A DNA stretch of 64,000 nt, taken from the NCBI GenBank assembly GCA_026874595.1, contig CM049319.1, positions 38,575,473 through 38,639,472 on the forward strand, written 5' to 3'. The DNA is from Sipunculus nudus. Its lineage: Eukaryota > Annelida > Sipuncula > Golfingiida > Sipunculidae. Position 1 is the stretch's first letter. Each line of letters opens with the position of its first letter. Shown here one piece after another: positions 41,201 to 54,753 of this stretch. Under the pieces are notes generated by a model. It did no database searches and was not told where the DNA came from. It worked only from the letters and a program-made list of their open reading frames with translations. The translations under genes were made by a program, and so were the position numbers.

Positions 41201-42289
41201 TACACAGCGCTTTAACTATAGGCCTACTTCCTATATGGTAAGCGCTGTTTGTTATGACCTCGTATCCTGAATTGCAACACCAGAGGGAGCACTGTATTTT
41301 TGTCCAATCAGATGATGATGGGAGACAGAGCCAACTGGTTTAGAAAGTCATTTTATGAGTATCGATGTGCACATCAAAGTTCAAGAATATCATTGAGACA
41401 TTGAAGACTACTTGAATATGATGTATGGATTTTACTAGCATTAAACCCATCATAAAAGTAATCATTACTTTTACTCAAGCGTTAGCTGAACCAGAGTTAA
41501 GGAACAAATACAGCGAATAAAAACTGACAGCCAAAACAGAATTGTTCAATATGGGCGTCTTGAACAAAGGAAGATCTATTCAGGACATGCATTGTTCCTC
41601 TGTTATAGATATGAAACATTTCTCCCAGTTTTTTTTTTAAATAAATATAATATCTGAGTTCAAGGCATATCTCTCCAGTGATAAAGTTAGATTATGACCT
41701 TAAGCGTGTCTTTGAAGAGCCGCTCTTTTTTGTGTGTACAATGTAGTAGTATTTGATGTATATTTGTGGTTTCGTTTAGGTTTTAAACATTTAAAGAATA
41801 AAAAGACCTGACTTCATCTACAAATTATTTCCTATTTATTGTGGGTTTTGGGGGACTGAAATTAAGTCACTATGAACTATATTCTGATAACCATGCATGT
41901 TTTTGCCCGTTTAGAGCACTAGAAAATCAGATTTGTCCTAATGTTTTGTCTAAATTTTGCTTTCAAAAAAAGGAAAAGGAAACAGAAATTATATTTCATC
42001 TGTCTATGTACGATCTATATGTGATAGCTTGCGCCGAATGATAATCGCGTACAGACGGGATAATAATCGCTGGGCTCGCGCCAAAAAATCATCGTACCAG
42101 GGAGTTCCACACACTGTAAAAGGATCTTCCCATATGACCTTGATCAGATAATTGCAGGGCACATTAGCACTTTGGTTCACGTTTTCACTTCACACTTTAC
42201 ACCAATATACTAAACCGGCAAGTGGCCTGTCATTGACCTGCATTCGCGTAGTATTCTTGTTCCTTTACACTACTAGTATAGGATGATGT
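41200..42289. other. No recognised feature
   Basis: Unique-looking AT-rich DNA. The short frames are not supported by any motif. Confidence 0.35.
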
Positions 42290-42723
42290 TATTAGGGCCT
42301 CGCTTGACAAGCGGTGCCCTATAGTTATCACCGTGTCTGTCCGCCCTTCCGTCCTTCCGTCAGTGACACTTTCTTTCGCGCGCGATAACTCTACAACAAC
42401 ATACTGCAGCTTTCCCAAATTCACAGGGATGATTGGTACATATGAGGGCTTAAGACTTAATGAATTAGAGACCTGTCGGAATTCCAGTATGGCCAACAGA
42501 GTACAATCGGTGATTTTCTGTTGCACACATTATTTAAGACATATCTTCTTTAATATTATTTGAACAAGTAGGATTTTTCCCTCATGCATATGGATAAAAA
42601 CCTTATTAAATTTGTCATATTTTTCAACTTTAACCTAAACTTTTCACCCATATGTTAACTTGTCCAGCACTACCAGAAATGCGGGGCCCTCTGAGGACCA
42701 TTGTCCGACCACATCTAGTTTTC
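42290..42723 (+). mobile_element. Family D element (434 bp)
   Basis: It starts ttagggcctcgcttgacaag and cggtgccctatag, with a CCGTCCTTCCGTC microsatellite at 42335-42362. It ends gcggggccctctgaggacca and ttgtccgaccacatctagttt. Related starts occur at about 7600 and 23135. The layout (fixed 5' motif, microsatellite, fixed 3' motif) parallels the hairpin family, but the terminal sequences differ. Confidence 0.5.
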
Positions 42724-43189
42724 AATAATTTTCTTCATGTGTCCATGCACTAAGAATACGTCATGATGATTATTTGGTGATACGTGTATATGTTTTTAAT
42801 GTCATTATTTGTACAATCTTAACAGGAAGAAATGAAGGTGTTACAATCAACAAAGGTGCCTGATGAACTTATTTTAAATATTTATAGTATCTATTAAAAC
42901 CGACCCATGAGTGAGCATTATTTCTTGTTTAAAAACAATTAATACGCTTAAAGAAATTGTAAAAAGTTGTATTTGGGGCGATAGATTTTAATATTGTTTC
43001 CCTTGTAGGTGCCTATATATGTGTATCCGCCAAAAAGAGTTTTTCGGATACAATGTTTTTGACCATGTTCCGCCGCCGCCACGTGCGTTTCCGGCGAACT
43101 CCTCTAAGACCCGTGGACCAATCTTTTCGAAACCTGGCATAGTTATTCGCTCACCTGTGAAGTTGTGTCTAACAAAGACAGGTAGAATC

Positions 43190-44170
43190 CTTTATGTGCA
43201 GTATGAATCTGGGTGTCTTTGTGATAACAGCCTTATCTCAGGCGTGTTTCAATGTATTGAGCTGAAATTTTGCATGTCCATAGATTTTGGCTCTCTCCAT
43301 CTCATATTTTAGACTGGTGGCGCCACCCACAGTCATTTTTGCATGGCATTATCTATGCATATTCAATCTGTTCATTTAGTGATTAGTTAAATGTATTGGG
43401 CTGACATGCAATTCCATAGATCTTGGATATCTCAATCTCGTACTCAAGAATGGTTGCGCCACCTGTAATCCTTTTTGCATGGCGTCCATCAGTACGTTTG
43501 CTTTATGTGATAATTTCTCATATCTCAGGAGTGGTTCAATATATTGGTCTGAAATTTTACATGTCCATCTATCTTGGATACCTCCACCTCGTATTCAAGA
43601 CTGGTGTCACCATCTGCAATCATGTTCACGTGGCGTCAATCCGTGCGTTTGGTTTGGTGTAAATTGCTCATATCTCAGGAGTGGTTCAATGTATTGATCT
43701 GAAGTTTGGCATGTCGGTCCAACTTGGAGGGTAATCTCGTAGACCAGACAGGTGACGCCGCCTACCTTCCCGTTTTCTTAGAATAAATTAATGCACTTTT
43801 CTTAGTTTGTCGTTTGTCGTATTGGGCTGAAATTGTGCATGTCTATAGATTAATATATTTTTTCCATCTTATACTTAAGACTGGTGGTACCATCTGCAAC
43901 CGTTCTTGCGTGGCATTCATCCGTGCATTGGCTTTGGGTGAAAGTGCTCATATCTCAGGAATGGTTAAATTTCTCGGTCTGCAACTTGGCGTGTCCACCC
44001 ATCTGGGAGAGTTTTCTCGTAGACCAGACAGGTGGCGCTACCTACCTTCCCGTTTTCATAGAATGCATTGATGCCCTATCCTCAGGAGTGATGTGCCGTA
44101 TTGGCCTGAAATTGTGCATGTTCATAGATTTTGGATACGTCGGTCTCGTATCCAAGACTGCTTCAGGTTT
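43190..44170 (+). repeat. Family E tandem array (unit about 145-150 bp)
   Basis: About six to seven units. Landmarks are tatctcaggagtggttcaat (43521, 43671, 43951), tgcatgtccatagat, and aagactggtggcgccacc. It resembles the array at 59440-60100. Confidence 0.7.
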
Positions 44171-44174
44171 CTGC

Positions 44175-44851
44175 GGAGAACATTTGAGGAAATCTTAGGA
44201 TGTCAAGTTAGAAGATTCTAGGTCCAATGGTTGTGCTTTGTGTCATGCTTTGGTATAGAATTTTCAATTATTCTCGGGGTAGCTTTTAAACCCCGTAGAT
44301 CAAAGAATATTGGTAACAGAGACCTTATTGCAAGTTTCCAAAGATATTTTTCATGTACCTACCTTGATGTCAAGTTAGAAGCTCGAGGGCCAATGGTTAC
44401 GATTTCTGCCCTGTTGACAGACGACCACTTGTTTGAATGTCTCAAAAATAAAGATAAAAATGTGTAAAAATTCGTAAAAATCCAGGTGGCGCCACCAGTC
44501 TGCAGGAACTGATGAAACACTCCATGATGAAGATGCATGCAAAGAATGATGGCGATCTATGCACTAGTTGTTCAGATACCAGAGCTTTTGTAACAAATTT
44601 TCAAAAATTCAAATTTTTTGTATCAAGTTTTTCTTTGGGTATTTCTGTGCCCCATAGCTCGGATGATAGTGAAATCAGAGACCTAATTTCTGGTTTACAA
44701 GGAGGTTTTTCATGAACCTCCCAGCATTTCAAGTAAGAAGATTAAGGAATCCAGCGGTCACGATTTGTGCCTGGTTAACGGACAGACGGACGGACAGACG
44801 ATGGACAAAGGGTGATCGCTATAGCTCAGATGACTTTCAGTCAGCTGAGCT
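44175..44851 (-). mobile_element. Minus-strand hairpin-ended element with 340-bp type units
   Basis: The 5' hairpin of the family lies reversed at 44823-44851, preceded on the + strand by the gacggacggacag microsatellite (44775-44800). The 340-bp type units follow on the minus strand, with landmark ggtggcgccacc at 44484-44495. The 3' end is missing where it meets the family E array. Confidence 0.6.
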
Positions 44852-46007
44852 AAAAACCAGGAAATTCTACAGTGTGATATAATAAAGCAATCATATCTTA
44901 TTGATAATAAGCAAAGGTTATATGATATTATCATTGTGATACAGAGCTTGTATGTAATAACCTCCTGGTAATTACGTGCGTCTAGTCAGGATTTCATAAA
45001 CCGGTTAGTTATGGTTATGATCTGCTTGATGTTTTACCATGAAAATACAATTATATATATACTAAATATCAAGTGCATCATGGGAGAAGAAATAAATGCC
45101 AGGTTTATATTTGTTAAACAGTAAATTTTAACATTACCGTTTATCATACTACCCTTATCTTAAAATTTGTGTATCGACAACCAGGATGTAATTTTTACTG
45201 CTGAACATGGGTACATACAGTTATTAGGATCATTTTAGTGGTTACAGTGGAGAGGGAGCTTGTATTTACACACAGCCGGTGTACAGCACTCCGGGCAGGT
45301 GGTCAATTATCTGTTATTAGTTTGTGTGTATAGTGCACAGACCGCAGTTCTGCCTGTGACCTGTTCTTCCCGTTATTTTATCCTATATGGGCAAATCAAC
45401 GACGCCTGATTGTACCGCCGGCGCTGTTCACATGCAGGCGACGGAAAGGAATGCTTCTGGCCAAATGTGTTTCTTTGATGGTGTTGGGATTTAATCGCGT
45501 GATTTCATGATGTTGAGTACATTACAAAGACATTCTGTTCCACGTAAGTATGGATCAGCATGGTTTTATCTCCTCCATCTTGTAGGCCCCATCAAACCAT
45601 AACTTACTTCTTCTCCTGTAATTAGATCATGCTCCGTATATACAAAATGTTCATACAGGATTCCAGCTTAAGTAAATCAAAGACTTTTATAAAGGACATC
45701 GGTTAGTTTCATTCAAAATAGACCCGGGTGAGAACCTGTCACGAGCAACATCTGCAACTAAACGAGATATCTAAAACAAAGTTTTTGTTAACCATTTCAA
45801 AAGTTTGTCAAATACGCCCATAATTACATCGATAATTCCAAATATGGTCTAGATAAAAGATGGAGAAAATGTTGTAGGCGTAATGGTAAATTAACAGTTC
45901 CACTGCTTCAGCTTACCGCCGGTTAATTCGCAGCAACAATGTGAAAGCTGCAGCAAAGGTTATTTTCAGGCTGTTTAATTAAGTACGCTGTACATATACA
46001 TTGTCTA
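44852..46007. other. No recognised gene or repeat
   Basis: A moderately GC-rich patch with CpGs (45270-45450) and a good donor-like site (cac|gtaagt at about 45543) could mark a first exon. The frame starting at 45430 stops after 20 codons and no partner exon was found. Confidence 0.3.
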
Positions 46008-47494
46008 CAGTCGAACCTCTATAATGTAGACACCCTTGGGACTGGACCAAAGTGCCCACTTTATAGAGGTGCCCACTATATGGAGGTAATGAGTGCTGCC
46101 CCCTAGTGCGATATATTGCTATAATTACTCATGTTTTGAGATAACTAAATAAACTTATTTCACGTATCATGTCTCTTTATTTACTAACAAGTTTTTCAGT
46201 GACAATTTATTTTTAATGTCAAGACATTTGTTAGAAAATATGTATTTTATTACATAAAAGTACGGGAAAATAGCACAATAAAACGAAGCTGTGTGCAGAT
46301 GGTCTATAAGATAGCTGAACTCATATATATATTATATATATATATTATATATTTATATATATATTACATATATGTATGTATATATATTTATAAATATACA
46401 TAAATATATATATATATGTATATATATGTATATATATATATATATTAATTCCTTTTTTATATATTTTATAAGGACAAAATGGCAAAGCAGCATGCGGTAT
46501 TTAGCATTACCATGGGAAGTAATAATTCCTAATGATATACTCTTTGAAAACTAGTCATTTTCTGATAAAAAAATGCACAAGTGAAAAAGCAAAGACAGTG
46601 CGTCACTAATCTAAATACTATCATCTTAAGAAAACATTCTATATCAAGTAGACAAGTAAGTAAGACACAAACATTAATCCAGTCACTGGAAATCCATTAA
46701 ACATTTAAAGTGTGTGATACACTTTGAATGAATGTGTTAAATTGTCACAATTCTTATTCTCGGTGAAAAAGTCTGTGAGTGTAGATTGTTTGGAGCAAAG
46801 TGCACATTGTAGCTTTGCATTTGCTTTTAGAGAGTCCAGATTGAACACCATTTCAACAGTATGAATCGTTATGTAACAGCTGTTAAATAAACACTGTCCT
46901 TGTCTGGTGGGCATATACCTGTCTACCTGTGATGGGTAAGAGGGACATTTAGCTGTGTCACTTTATCACAGAGAATTAATTGGGTGAATGAGAAGGGCTT
47001 CTTCCACTCTTGGTAGCCAAACAAACAAATATTAATTAATTAGACCAGGGGCATCTAGTCTCGGGTGATCTCTGACTTGAGCCGGTGCAGGCATATTAAT
47101 CTAATTGTATGCATGCATCCAAGCTAAGTCTTGAGTTAAGTATAATCATTATTATGCAATGTTCACTTGTACACCTCAGAATTGGGTTCATTTGTTTTGA
47201 TTGTTATAATTAAAATTTATGAATATTGTTATTAAATAATTAAGAATTAATATTATCTTATAACTTTAAAAGTGCTATAAAGAAGGCTTACAAAGTTGCT
47301 GTAAGGAGACAGTTCAACCTCGAAAATCTGTGAAGTGCCCACATTAGCTCTGGAAAACTGCCCACTTTACAGAATATAGAGGTACCCACATTAGCTAAAC
47401 ATAATAAAGAGAAGAAAAAACGGGACTGCCCCAAAGTGCCCACTTTATAGAGGTGCCCACTTTATAGAGGTGCCCACTAGGAGAGGTTCCACTG
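46008..47494. mobile_element. pogo/Tc1-mariner-like non-autonomous transposon (1.49 kb)
   Basis: Terminal inverted repeats begin CAGTCGAACCTCT (left) and, reverse-complemented on the right, CAGTGGAACCTCT, a 12 of 13 match. TA flanks both ends (46006-46007 and 47495-47496). Both arms carry repeats of gcccactttatagaggt. CAGT ends with a TA duplication fit the pogo/Tigger branch of Tc1/mariner. The interior has a TA-rich tract (46321-46445) and no transposase-like frame. Confidence 0.7.
46321..46445. repeat. TA-rich low-complexity tract
   Basis: Imperfect ATATATT/TATGTATA array inside the pogo-like element. It produces a low-complexity Y/I frame. Confidence 0.85.
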
Positions 47495-48716
47495 TATATA
47501 GTGCAAGGGTTTGGTGGATATATTTTGGTTGGATCGTTCTCAACATAATTGAACACTTTTGTAATGTGCAATTTCGAGCCGGCATTAACAAAAAGGGTAC
47601 TTGATCAAATATCACATGAAATAACCATGATTATTGGTAAAACAATTCATCTATACTTAGGGTTTCATAGTCAAAGATTGATGTTAAACCTCATTTACAA
47701 AGGGTATGATGTCCCTTTTTAAATTTGATATGCCAGTTCGGATCGACAGGAATCAAACGCTTTTCCGCAATAACAAAATAAAAACTAACCAAATTAGAAA
47801 ATGATGTCTTGTCTCATGTTCTCCTGGACATAAACTGGCACAAGACCACACACAGTATTGTTATGTGTTTAGTTAGAAGTTACAGGGGACAATATGTTAT
47901 CATAATGAAAAATGAAGTTTAACAGGTATAGACTTTGTTATTGTTTATTAGATCATATTCCATTACTAAACTCACGAAAGCAAACAATTAGTAAGACAAA
48001 AAGTTAAGACTCAATAATGAGAATTAACATTCCAAAGTAATCTAGAATGTAAAGGGGTCACCGTCCTGGGGTTATATTACTGAAGGTATGTTTGACTGCT
48101 ATATATTCTAGGTACCTTTATTGCCGTGATATGTAAAGTTTATATCATAAAGAAAGGATTATGAATATATTTTCTTATTACCATGCAGTCTCTAAGAACC
48201 CGTCTAAAATCATAAAATGTTCACTGTTCAGGAAATTAAACCATTCATATCACAAACACGTTTTTGACATTATAGGAGAATAACTCAGTAATTTAAATAA
48301 CTTGTCTAACCCGCGTGGAATGGGAAACAAAACACATGCATGTCTTGATAGAACCAAAGCAGTCTTCAGTTACCCAGTGGTCAGCTACATATTTGAGTGT
48401 TGAGTGTTGGACGAACTAAGTAAGCCTAGAGACAAATGGATCTTAATGCTTCTGCGCTACAGTATGCCAACACTTGTTCAATGGAAATATACCGCGTTTA
48501 ACATCTGGATGCTCTAAATATCTAAATTTGTAGACCATTGCCTCAATGAAAAGATATCATATTAACCGATTCAGCACTTATATCACGGTATATCATTAAG
48601 AAATATATAGGAATTTCTGTAACGGTAATTCTTATAAGATTTGAAATTAAAATTGGACTGGTACACGGAACAATCGTTCATAGGGCCTAATTTTAATATC
48701 TTACAAGATGTCTCGT

Positions 48717-49685
48717 CAGCGGCGTACCTAGCCTTATTGCGCCCGGGGCGGTTTTAGAAATTGCTGCCCCTCTTATACAAAACATAATAAAACTGGACAA
48801 CATATAGAAACATGTAACGTGAACTTTCCTGATTATAGGCTTTCAGTTGATGTGCATTATGAAGTTCACAGAAAAGAAATAAATTGTAACTAGAAAAAGA
48901 ATTACAGTGCAGGGTACACAAATATTGTGGCAAATTAATGTTTCATGTAAACACGATTTATGATTAGCTTAAACTCAACGTAAAAAAAAAAAACATTTTG
49001 AGAGTGTCATTCAATACTCGGCGCATATTAATTAATACATTGTCTCTTCTCTGCTCCTCCCTCTTGTTATCGCATTTTACAGCAGCTACACGTAATAGAG
49101 CGCAGTGATATGCATGGTGCTGCAACAAACAAGGCACGTATATATTTGATATTACTCAAAACGCGTAATTTCATGAGCTATATGTAGGTAGGGAGGGCAT
49201 GTTTAATGTTTTCAGATCCAGATGGGAAAAAATCCATGTTTTGATAAATTGTGACATTTTTGTTACATTTCAATATCCTCAAAGTTAAAAGCGTGCTTTA
49301 CTTCAAGGCTACATCAATATTTTAGAATGAGTGATTGTGTTTCTTCACTTTTGGAGTTTTTATTTATAAACTTATGATTATTTGTTATTAAGTGAAGTGT
49401 TTTGAATAGATTTCAAGTAATTATATCGTAGAAATATAGTTGTCTGTAGTTATTGGATTATTAACGGTTAAAAAGTAAAGGCAAATAAATCTTCATATCA
49501 GTTCTGAACACTAGAAAGTTACACTGATACTTGATACATATATACTGAACATGTGGCATAGCGGTCAGGGCTATTCATCCTGCCGGACATTTATAAAAGA
49601 TTTATATTTGAAATGCGACCTTAAATATAACATAACTCCTACATAGGACTGGATGAAAGATTGTTAATAATTAAGTACGCCACTG
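48717..49685. mobile_element. hAT-like non-autonomous transposon (0.97 kb)
   Basis: The left end is CAGCGGCGTACCTAG. The right end, reverse-complemented, is CAGTGGCGTACTTAA. CAGTGGCGTA is a classic hAT terminus. The flanks tgtctcgt (48709-48716) and tgttttgt (49687-49694) match at 6 of 8 positions, a possible decayed 8-bp duplication offset by one base. No transposase frame was seen. Confidence 0.5.
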
Positions 49686-49968
49686 CTGTTTTGTATATGG
49701 TTTGTTATTTGTTATTTGACAGTTTTCGTCACTGACAGTCCTGATATGTATGTTATGAAAATAAAAATTAAAATCAAACAATTGTTCCGGTGGTCTTACA
49801 TCAATAAATGACAAGAACCGAAGATATCATGTTTGACAGATTATCATATTTTGTACTTGAGATATTGAAGAAAACTTGCGTTACATCCCTGGCGACCAAA
49901 ATTGTTTTATTGGAAACAATTTTTAATGTCGGTTTAAATTAATCTTTGACCTTGAAAACCTGAAGCTA

Positions 49969-50373
49969 AACGTAACGTTGACACTATGTCATGCAGGGTC
50001 AGCTAAATATAACGTTGACACTGTCATGCAAGGTCAGCTAAACGTAACGTTGAAACTATATCATGCAGGGTCAGCTAAACATAATGTTGACACTATGTTA
50101 TGCAGGGTCCGCTAAACTAAACGTTGATACTATGTAATTCACTGTCCGCTAAACGTTCCGTTGACACTATATGTAATACAGGGTTAGCTGAACGTAACGT
50201 TGACACTATGTTATGCAGGGTTAGCTTCACGTAACGTTGACACTATGCAATGCAGCGTCAGCTAAACGTGATGGTGATACTATGTAATACAGGGTCGGGT
50301 AAACGTTACGTTGACACTATGTAATGCAGGGTTAGTTGAACGTAACGTTGACAATATGTCATACAGTGTCAGC
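49969..50373. repeat. 37-bp minisatellite
   Basis: Eleven units of about 37 bp: gtcagctaaacgtaacgttg followed by acactatgtaatgcagg. Variants of 34-39 bp occur. The invariant centre is acgttgacactat. Confidence 0.9.
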
Positions 50374-51107
50374 TTAAAAAAATTTCGAGAATAAAGTTTG
50401 TGATTTCACGCCATATATTATTATTTGGATTTATTTTATGTAAAGTCACTTTAAATCAGGTAAGAAAGAAACATTACCCACTAACAAAAAAAAGAGAGAA
50501 TTTTTCCTTAAAATTTGGTATGCCCACATTTAGCAATTATATCAGTCATGACATGAATGCAAAAACCTTTCTGACGTTTTCGAACATGCTTTATTAAAAC
50601 AAACTGACCCAGCATAGTATCTGGAAAGTGTAACTCTGGCAGATTCTCAATTGTCATTTTATCTTCTTCCTTCCATGGATGGCAAAACTTGGACTCTATC
50701 CAGCTCCAGGAGATGAGATTTTTTATACTACCTCAAACTATATATCACTTAGTCCTATGTAGTAATCTCAACAATCAACAGGCCACTCCCAAGAACTGAA
50801 TACTAAAGTAAGCTACAATGCTGTAAGATTTTGATGTTAAGTGAAAACGCTAGTGTAAAACAAATGTAGGAAAGTGCATATAACACAAAAATGATTATTA
50901 TTTATAACTGGTATGTATTTTCACGATTAAAATTTGATAAATCTTAACTTTGCATTTCTGCTCTAGATATATGTGAACAGATAATTTGTCATAATTGCGA
51001 TATAATTAATATGAATGTCATACAATCACACCAAAGGCTTTGTCCTGTTGCTATAAACTTCCTAAAGCTGCATCTGAAGCCACAATTCAATACTATTGCT
51101 TCGGAAC

Positions 51108-51740
51108 CAGGGTTGGGTTCAAATGCAACTTGGTGCATTTAAATTCTATGCAAATGCTTCAAATTTATTAAATGCAAATGCGATAAAAATTCTCAAATGC
51201 AAATGAAAATACAATAAAAGATATAAATTTCAAATGCAAATGCACATACATTGTAAATGCACGTACAAATGCCTTTACTTTTGAACTCTATTTGGTTACA
51301 AAACATGCAATAAGGAGTCGGCTTTCCTTATATTTTGAAAATTATACACCAACACATTATGCCCACAGAGATGTCTGAAATCACATAACAGCATCAGTGA
51401 CTATTTACCCCTGGTGCCCAATACATCTCGTGTACATCAGCGTTCCAACTGGCCATTTTATTATCAAGTTTAAAAATTTTTGAATATCAGCATCAGCTAA
51501 AGATATGTTATAGACAGAATGGCCAGAATATGTTATTGAAGTATTGTTCCATGATTCCTAAAGCCTTTTATATTGATACAAGAGAGCATTTTATAAATTG
51601 CATTTGCATTTGAAAATCAAATGTTTCATACTCTGCATTTAAGTGCAAAAGCAAATGCGGCATTTGATTCATACTCTGCATTTAAGTGCAAAAGCAAATG
51701 CGACATTTTTAAATGCAAATGCTTTTGGATTTGAAACCGA
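51108..51740. mobile_element. Possible decayed hAT-like element rich in ATGCAAAT octamers
   Basis: The left end reads CAGGGTTGGGTTCAAATGC. The right end (ttggatttgaaaccga) is a partial inverted match. The flanks ttcggaac and atcggagc agree at 6 of 8 positions. Six perfect ATGCAAAT/ATTTGCAT octamers occur inside, with a duplicated block (atactctgcatttaagtgca) at about 51630 and 51670. Confidence 0.35.
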
Positions 51741-54570
51741 ATCGGAGCTAACGTTTAGTTGAGGTACACCAGTGATAAACGACATATATCCATACCATCA
51801 ACATCTGATACGGGATAACTGCAACAATAAGACTATAATGATTTCAGGTGTTTGCGTACGTAATATTAAATCTGGTACCAAATATCCCAGCAACAGCATG
51901 AGGCTGTAAGCATAACATGTTACAGGCATATTGGTTGGCCACGCCATGATAGCCATCTATGTTTGATAACCCGTCCTCGGTATCTCTTGTTAAGATCTGT
52001 CCAGTTAACAAATTACATACCCATTGCTCCCAATAAAAACAGGGTCATATTGATAACTGCAAAAATAATCATGCATTTTCTTTTTTAAATCCGGTTTGTA
52101 TTTTGCAAGTATTTTGATTTTAGGAATGGGTTCTTGCCTTGGGTATTACTGATCCCATACATTCATTAAGTTAAAATATGTCGGGGACTATTTGTGCCTC
52201 TACAGGCTCTTGGTTTAAACCTGGTTAGGAGCTCTTTCTAATGGTATGTGTATTTATGAAATTCATATTCCAAAGTTTAAGTGTTTTCCCTTCAATCACT
52301 TTCAAATTGATATTTCAGGTTAATCACTTTGCTGTGCAAAGACGGTAAGTTTTGATATAAAAAAAACTCGTGTACCTTGCCATCATGTATATCTGGTGTA
52401 GAGCATGACCTACCATATATCAGTATAAAATTCTCCTTTACCTTGGCTGTTTAGATACAGGGAATTTAGTTTGGTCCCCATTGTTTATATAGGCGCACCC
52501 AAGATACCTTCGCAGCAAGGTCGGTCTTGATTTCAGACTTGGAAGACAGGATTCCGGTCAGCGACTGGCAGAGTTGTTCCAGAGTTATCTAGTGTGACAT
52601 CAGCAAATTAATGAGTATATTATACTCTCCTAGTAACGTAAGGTAAACCAGGGATTTCTTGGCTGGGATCTCTGAACTGACTCTTTTATATATTTGATCA
52701 AGTGGAGAGTGTGAATTAAGGGTTGCCATAAACAGCGGATCAGAGCTCCTATTTTGTTGGACATAGGCGTCCTTGTGTTGGGTCTAGAGGCTGGACACTA
52801 GTTGAGAGGTTATACCAGCAGTTGTGTAGTTTCGTTCTGTTATCATCTGTGTCAGAACTATCACTTTATCCAGTTGAGAATGTTGTGGTGGCTGTAGCAG
52901 TTAAGGATGACGGAGTATTTCCTGGTGAAGTGTAAATCGTTCAGGAAAGCGCGTCGGTAAAGTCTCCATTATTGTAGGCTGCAAACTTGAATATTTTATT
53001 GGCGGCTGCATTGTTGAACGCATCCTCGGATTGTGGGCATATTGGACAGTTTGTACATTAAAATTTGACATAAAAATCACATCCATTTGTTCAGTATCCT
53101 TATCTGCCAATCCCCCTTCTTCTGATATAAAGCGTTTGGCTGATTCCCACAGTCGCCCACTCTACACATATCAGTGCAATTTGGTCCGTTTGACCAAACA
53201 CAATTTTGCCAGTGAACACTCCCTGGTATGAATACAAGCAATGTCATTTGTGGCTAGAGGCTCATGACTGGGTGGTATATTTATATAAAGTAATACTACA
53301 ACAGGGATGAATTCATGTAACTTCGTTTTAATGAAATAACGGTGATATACTCGCGGTTTCAGCCAATTCGATGATAACCTCTCATGAGAATGGGGGAGTT
53401 TGTAACCGGCAGATAATTTAGTTGTCTTCATATACTATGTTTATTTAGAAGTACTTTGCCTGTCAGTCAAACGACATGATACGGGATACAATTCGTAGGA
53501 CTCAGTCATTCTGTTTCAGTGTAGTACGTCAGTAATTTTCGACTTTAATGTGAAGATATAAAGCTCTGCATTGACGGGCAGGCCCCTGTTTTGTTTTAGG
53601 TTTTACCATTAAAGGATCAGCTAATACACTTTCTCAAAGCAAAGTAATTCCAACCAAGCTAAGGGTTTGACTGGTGACCGCACGACAAATCCCGTAAAGT
53701 CAGTTTAATGGTTCATTACAGCAAAACTGCATGACTTAAAATCCCTAAAACATTTTCTTCGAAAATACATTGTCATTCTACGCTTCTGGTTTATTATCAG
53801 TATTTTTCAGACTTGTTTACTAGGGAACAGCCCGGAGCTGAGGAACTGTTCTAATATGTACGTTAAGTTGTATTTCTTTAGATTGTTTTCAGCAAAAACT
53901 GACTCCCTGGTACATGTATTTGCAAATACCAACTTGATAAAACCTTGAGGAAAATGGTCGTACATGTTTCCCTTTTAGTAAACAATACAACCTGAATAAA
54001 AGTTTAAACATGCATATAAATCCTCTCATTCGAAAATCCCAAGCATACTGATTACATATACAACACGTGTGCGTTTACGAAATCCCAGTGAAACGTAAAG
54101 GCAAAATTATAATTCTGTGTGGCTTCATATTCTCAGACAAGGTAGAGCACTCCTTATTAAACTGTACATAGTGCTTTAAGTATCAAGAGAAAAAATCTGG
54201 ATCTCTCGATGCCTTCGAATTTGCCCCACATTTTCATTGATAATTTTGTTGCAGATCAGAAAAGAATGATCAAGATGAAAAGATGAATTATACTTCAGGG
54301 ATGAGGAATATATTACAGATTTGTATAAATGGGCTAAGTTCAGAAATGTTCAGCTCAATTTCCTGATGTAACTTGCATGTATTCAGTGTTATGTCAATAC
54401 ATAAACAATTTGTGATATATGCACTGGTATATTTGCTTACATATGTCTGTCTGTATTTAAATCATATTATATCTTTCAGATGAGCAAAACTATGATGATT
54501 TATTTGATTCCGGAAGAATTCAGTGCAACTTTCAGTACAATCCTTTTGAATTAATCGGTTGATGTTGGGT
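51741..54570. other. No recognised coding sequence; one TATA-like candidate
   Basis: A TATA-like tttatatagg lies at 52484-52493, with a donor-like aac|gtaagg about 150 nt downstream. No coding exon in the right phase for the LRR gene was found here. The remainder is unique-looking AT-rich DNA. Confidence 0.35.
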
Positions 54571-54632
54571 AATCCCTTATCTTCTTATATGTCACACTTT
54601 TGTATTTTTGCATATTGCTGATTTTTTTTTCA

Positions 54633-54634
<2 letters not shown>

Positions 54635-54674
<40 letters not shown>
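54635..54674. repeat. (TA)n microsatellite
   Basis: About 20 TA units next to the hammerhead-bearing segment. Confidence 0.9.
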
Positions 54675-54677
<3 letters not shown>

Positions 54678-54753
54678 GGTAGTGTTACCCTCCGTCGTAA
54701 AGTGATCTATGGCCTACAGACTAGGCCAGGGCGGTACAACTCTGAAGAAAAAC

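Noticed and set aside
45400-45545. Possible coding first exon with donor gtaagt
   Set aside because: The frame stops after 20 codons before the donor, and no matching downstream exon was found.
52484-52640. TATA box and gtaagg donor as the LRR gene's first coding exon
   Set aside because: The short frame from the only ATG ends in the wrong phase for the LRR exon at either possible donor.
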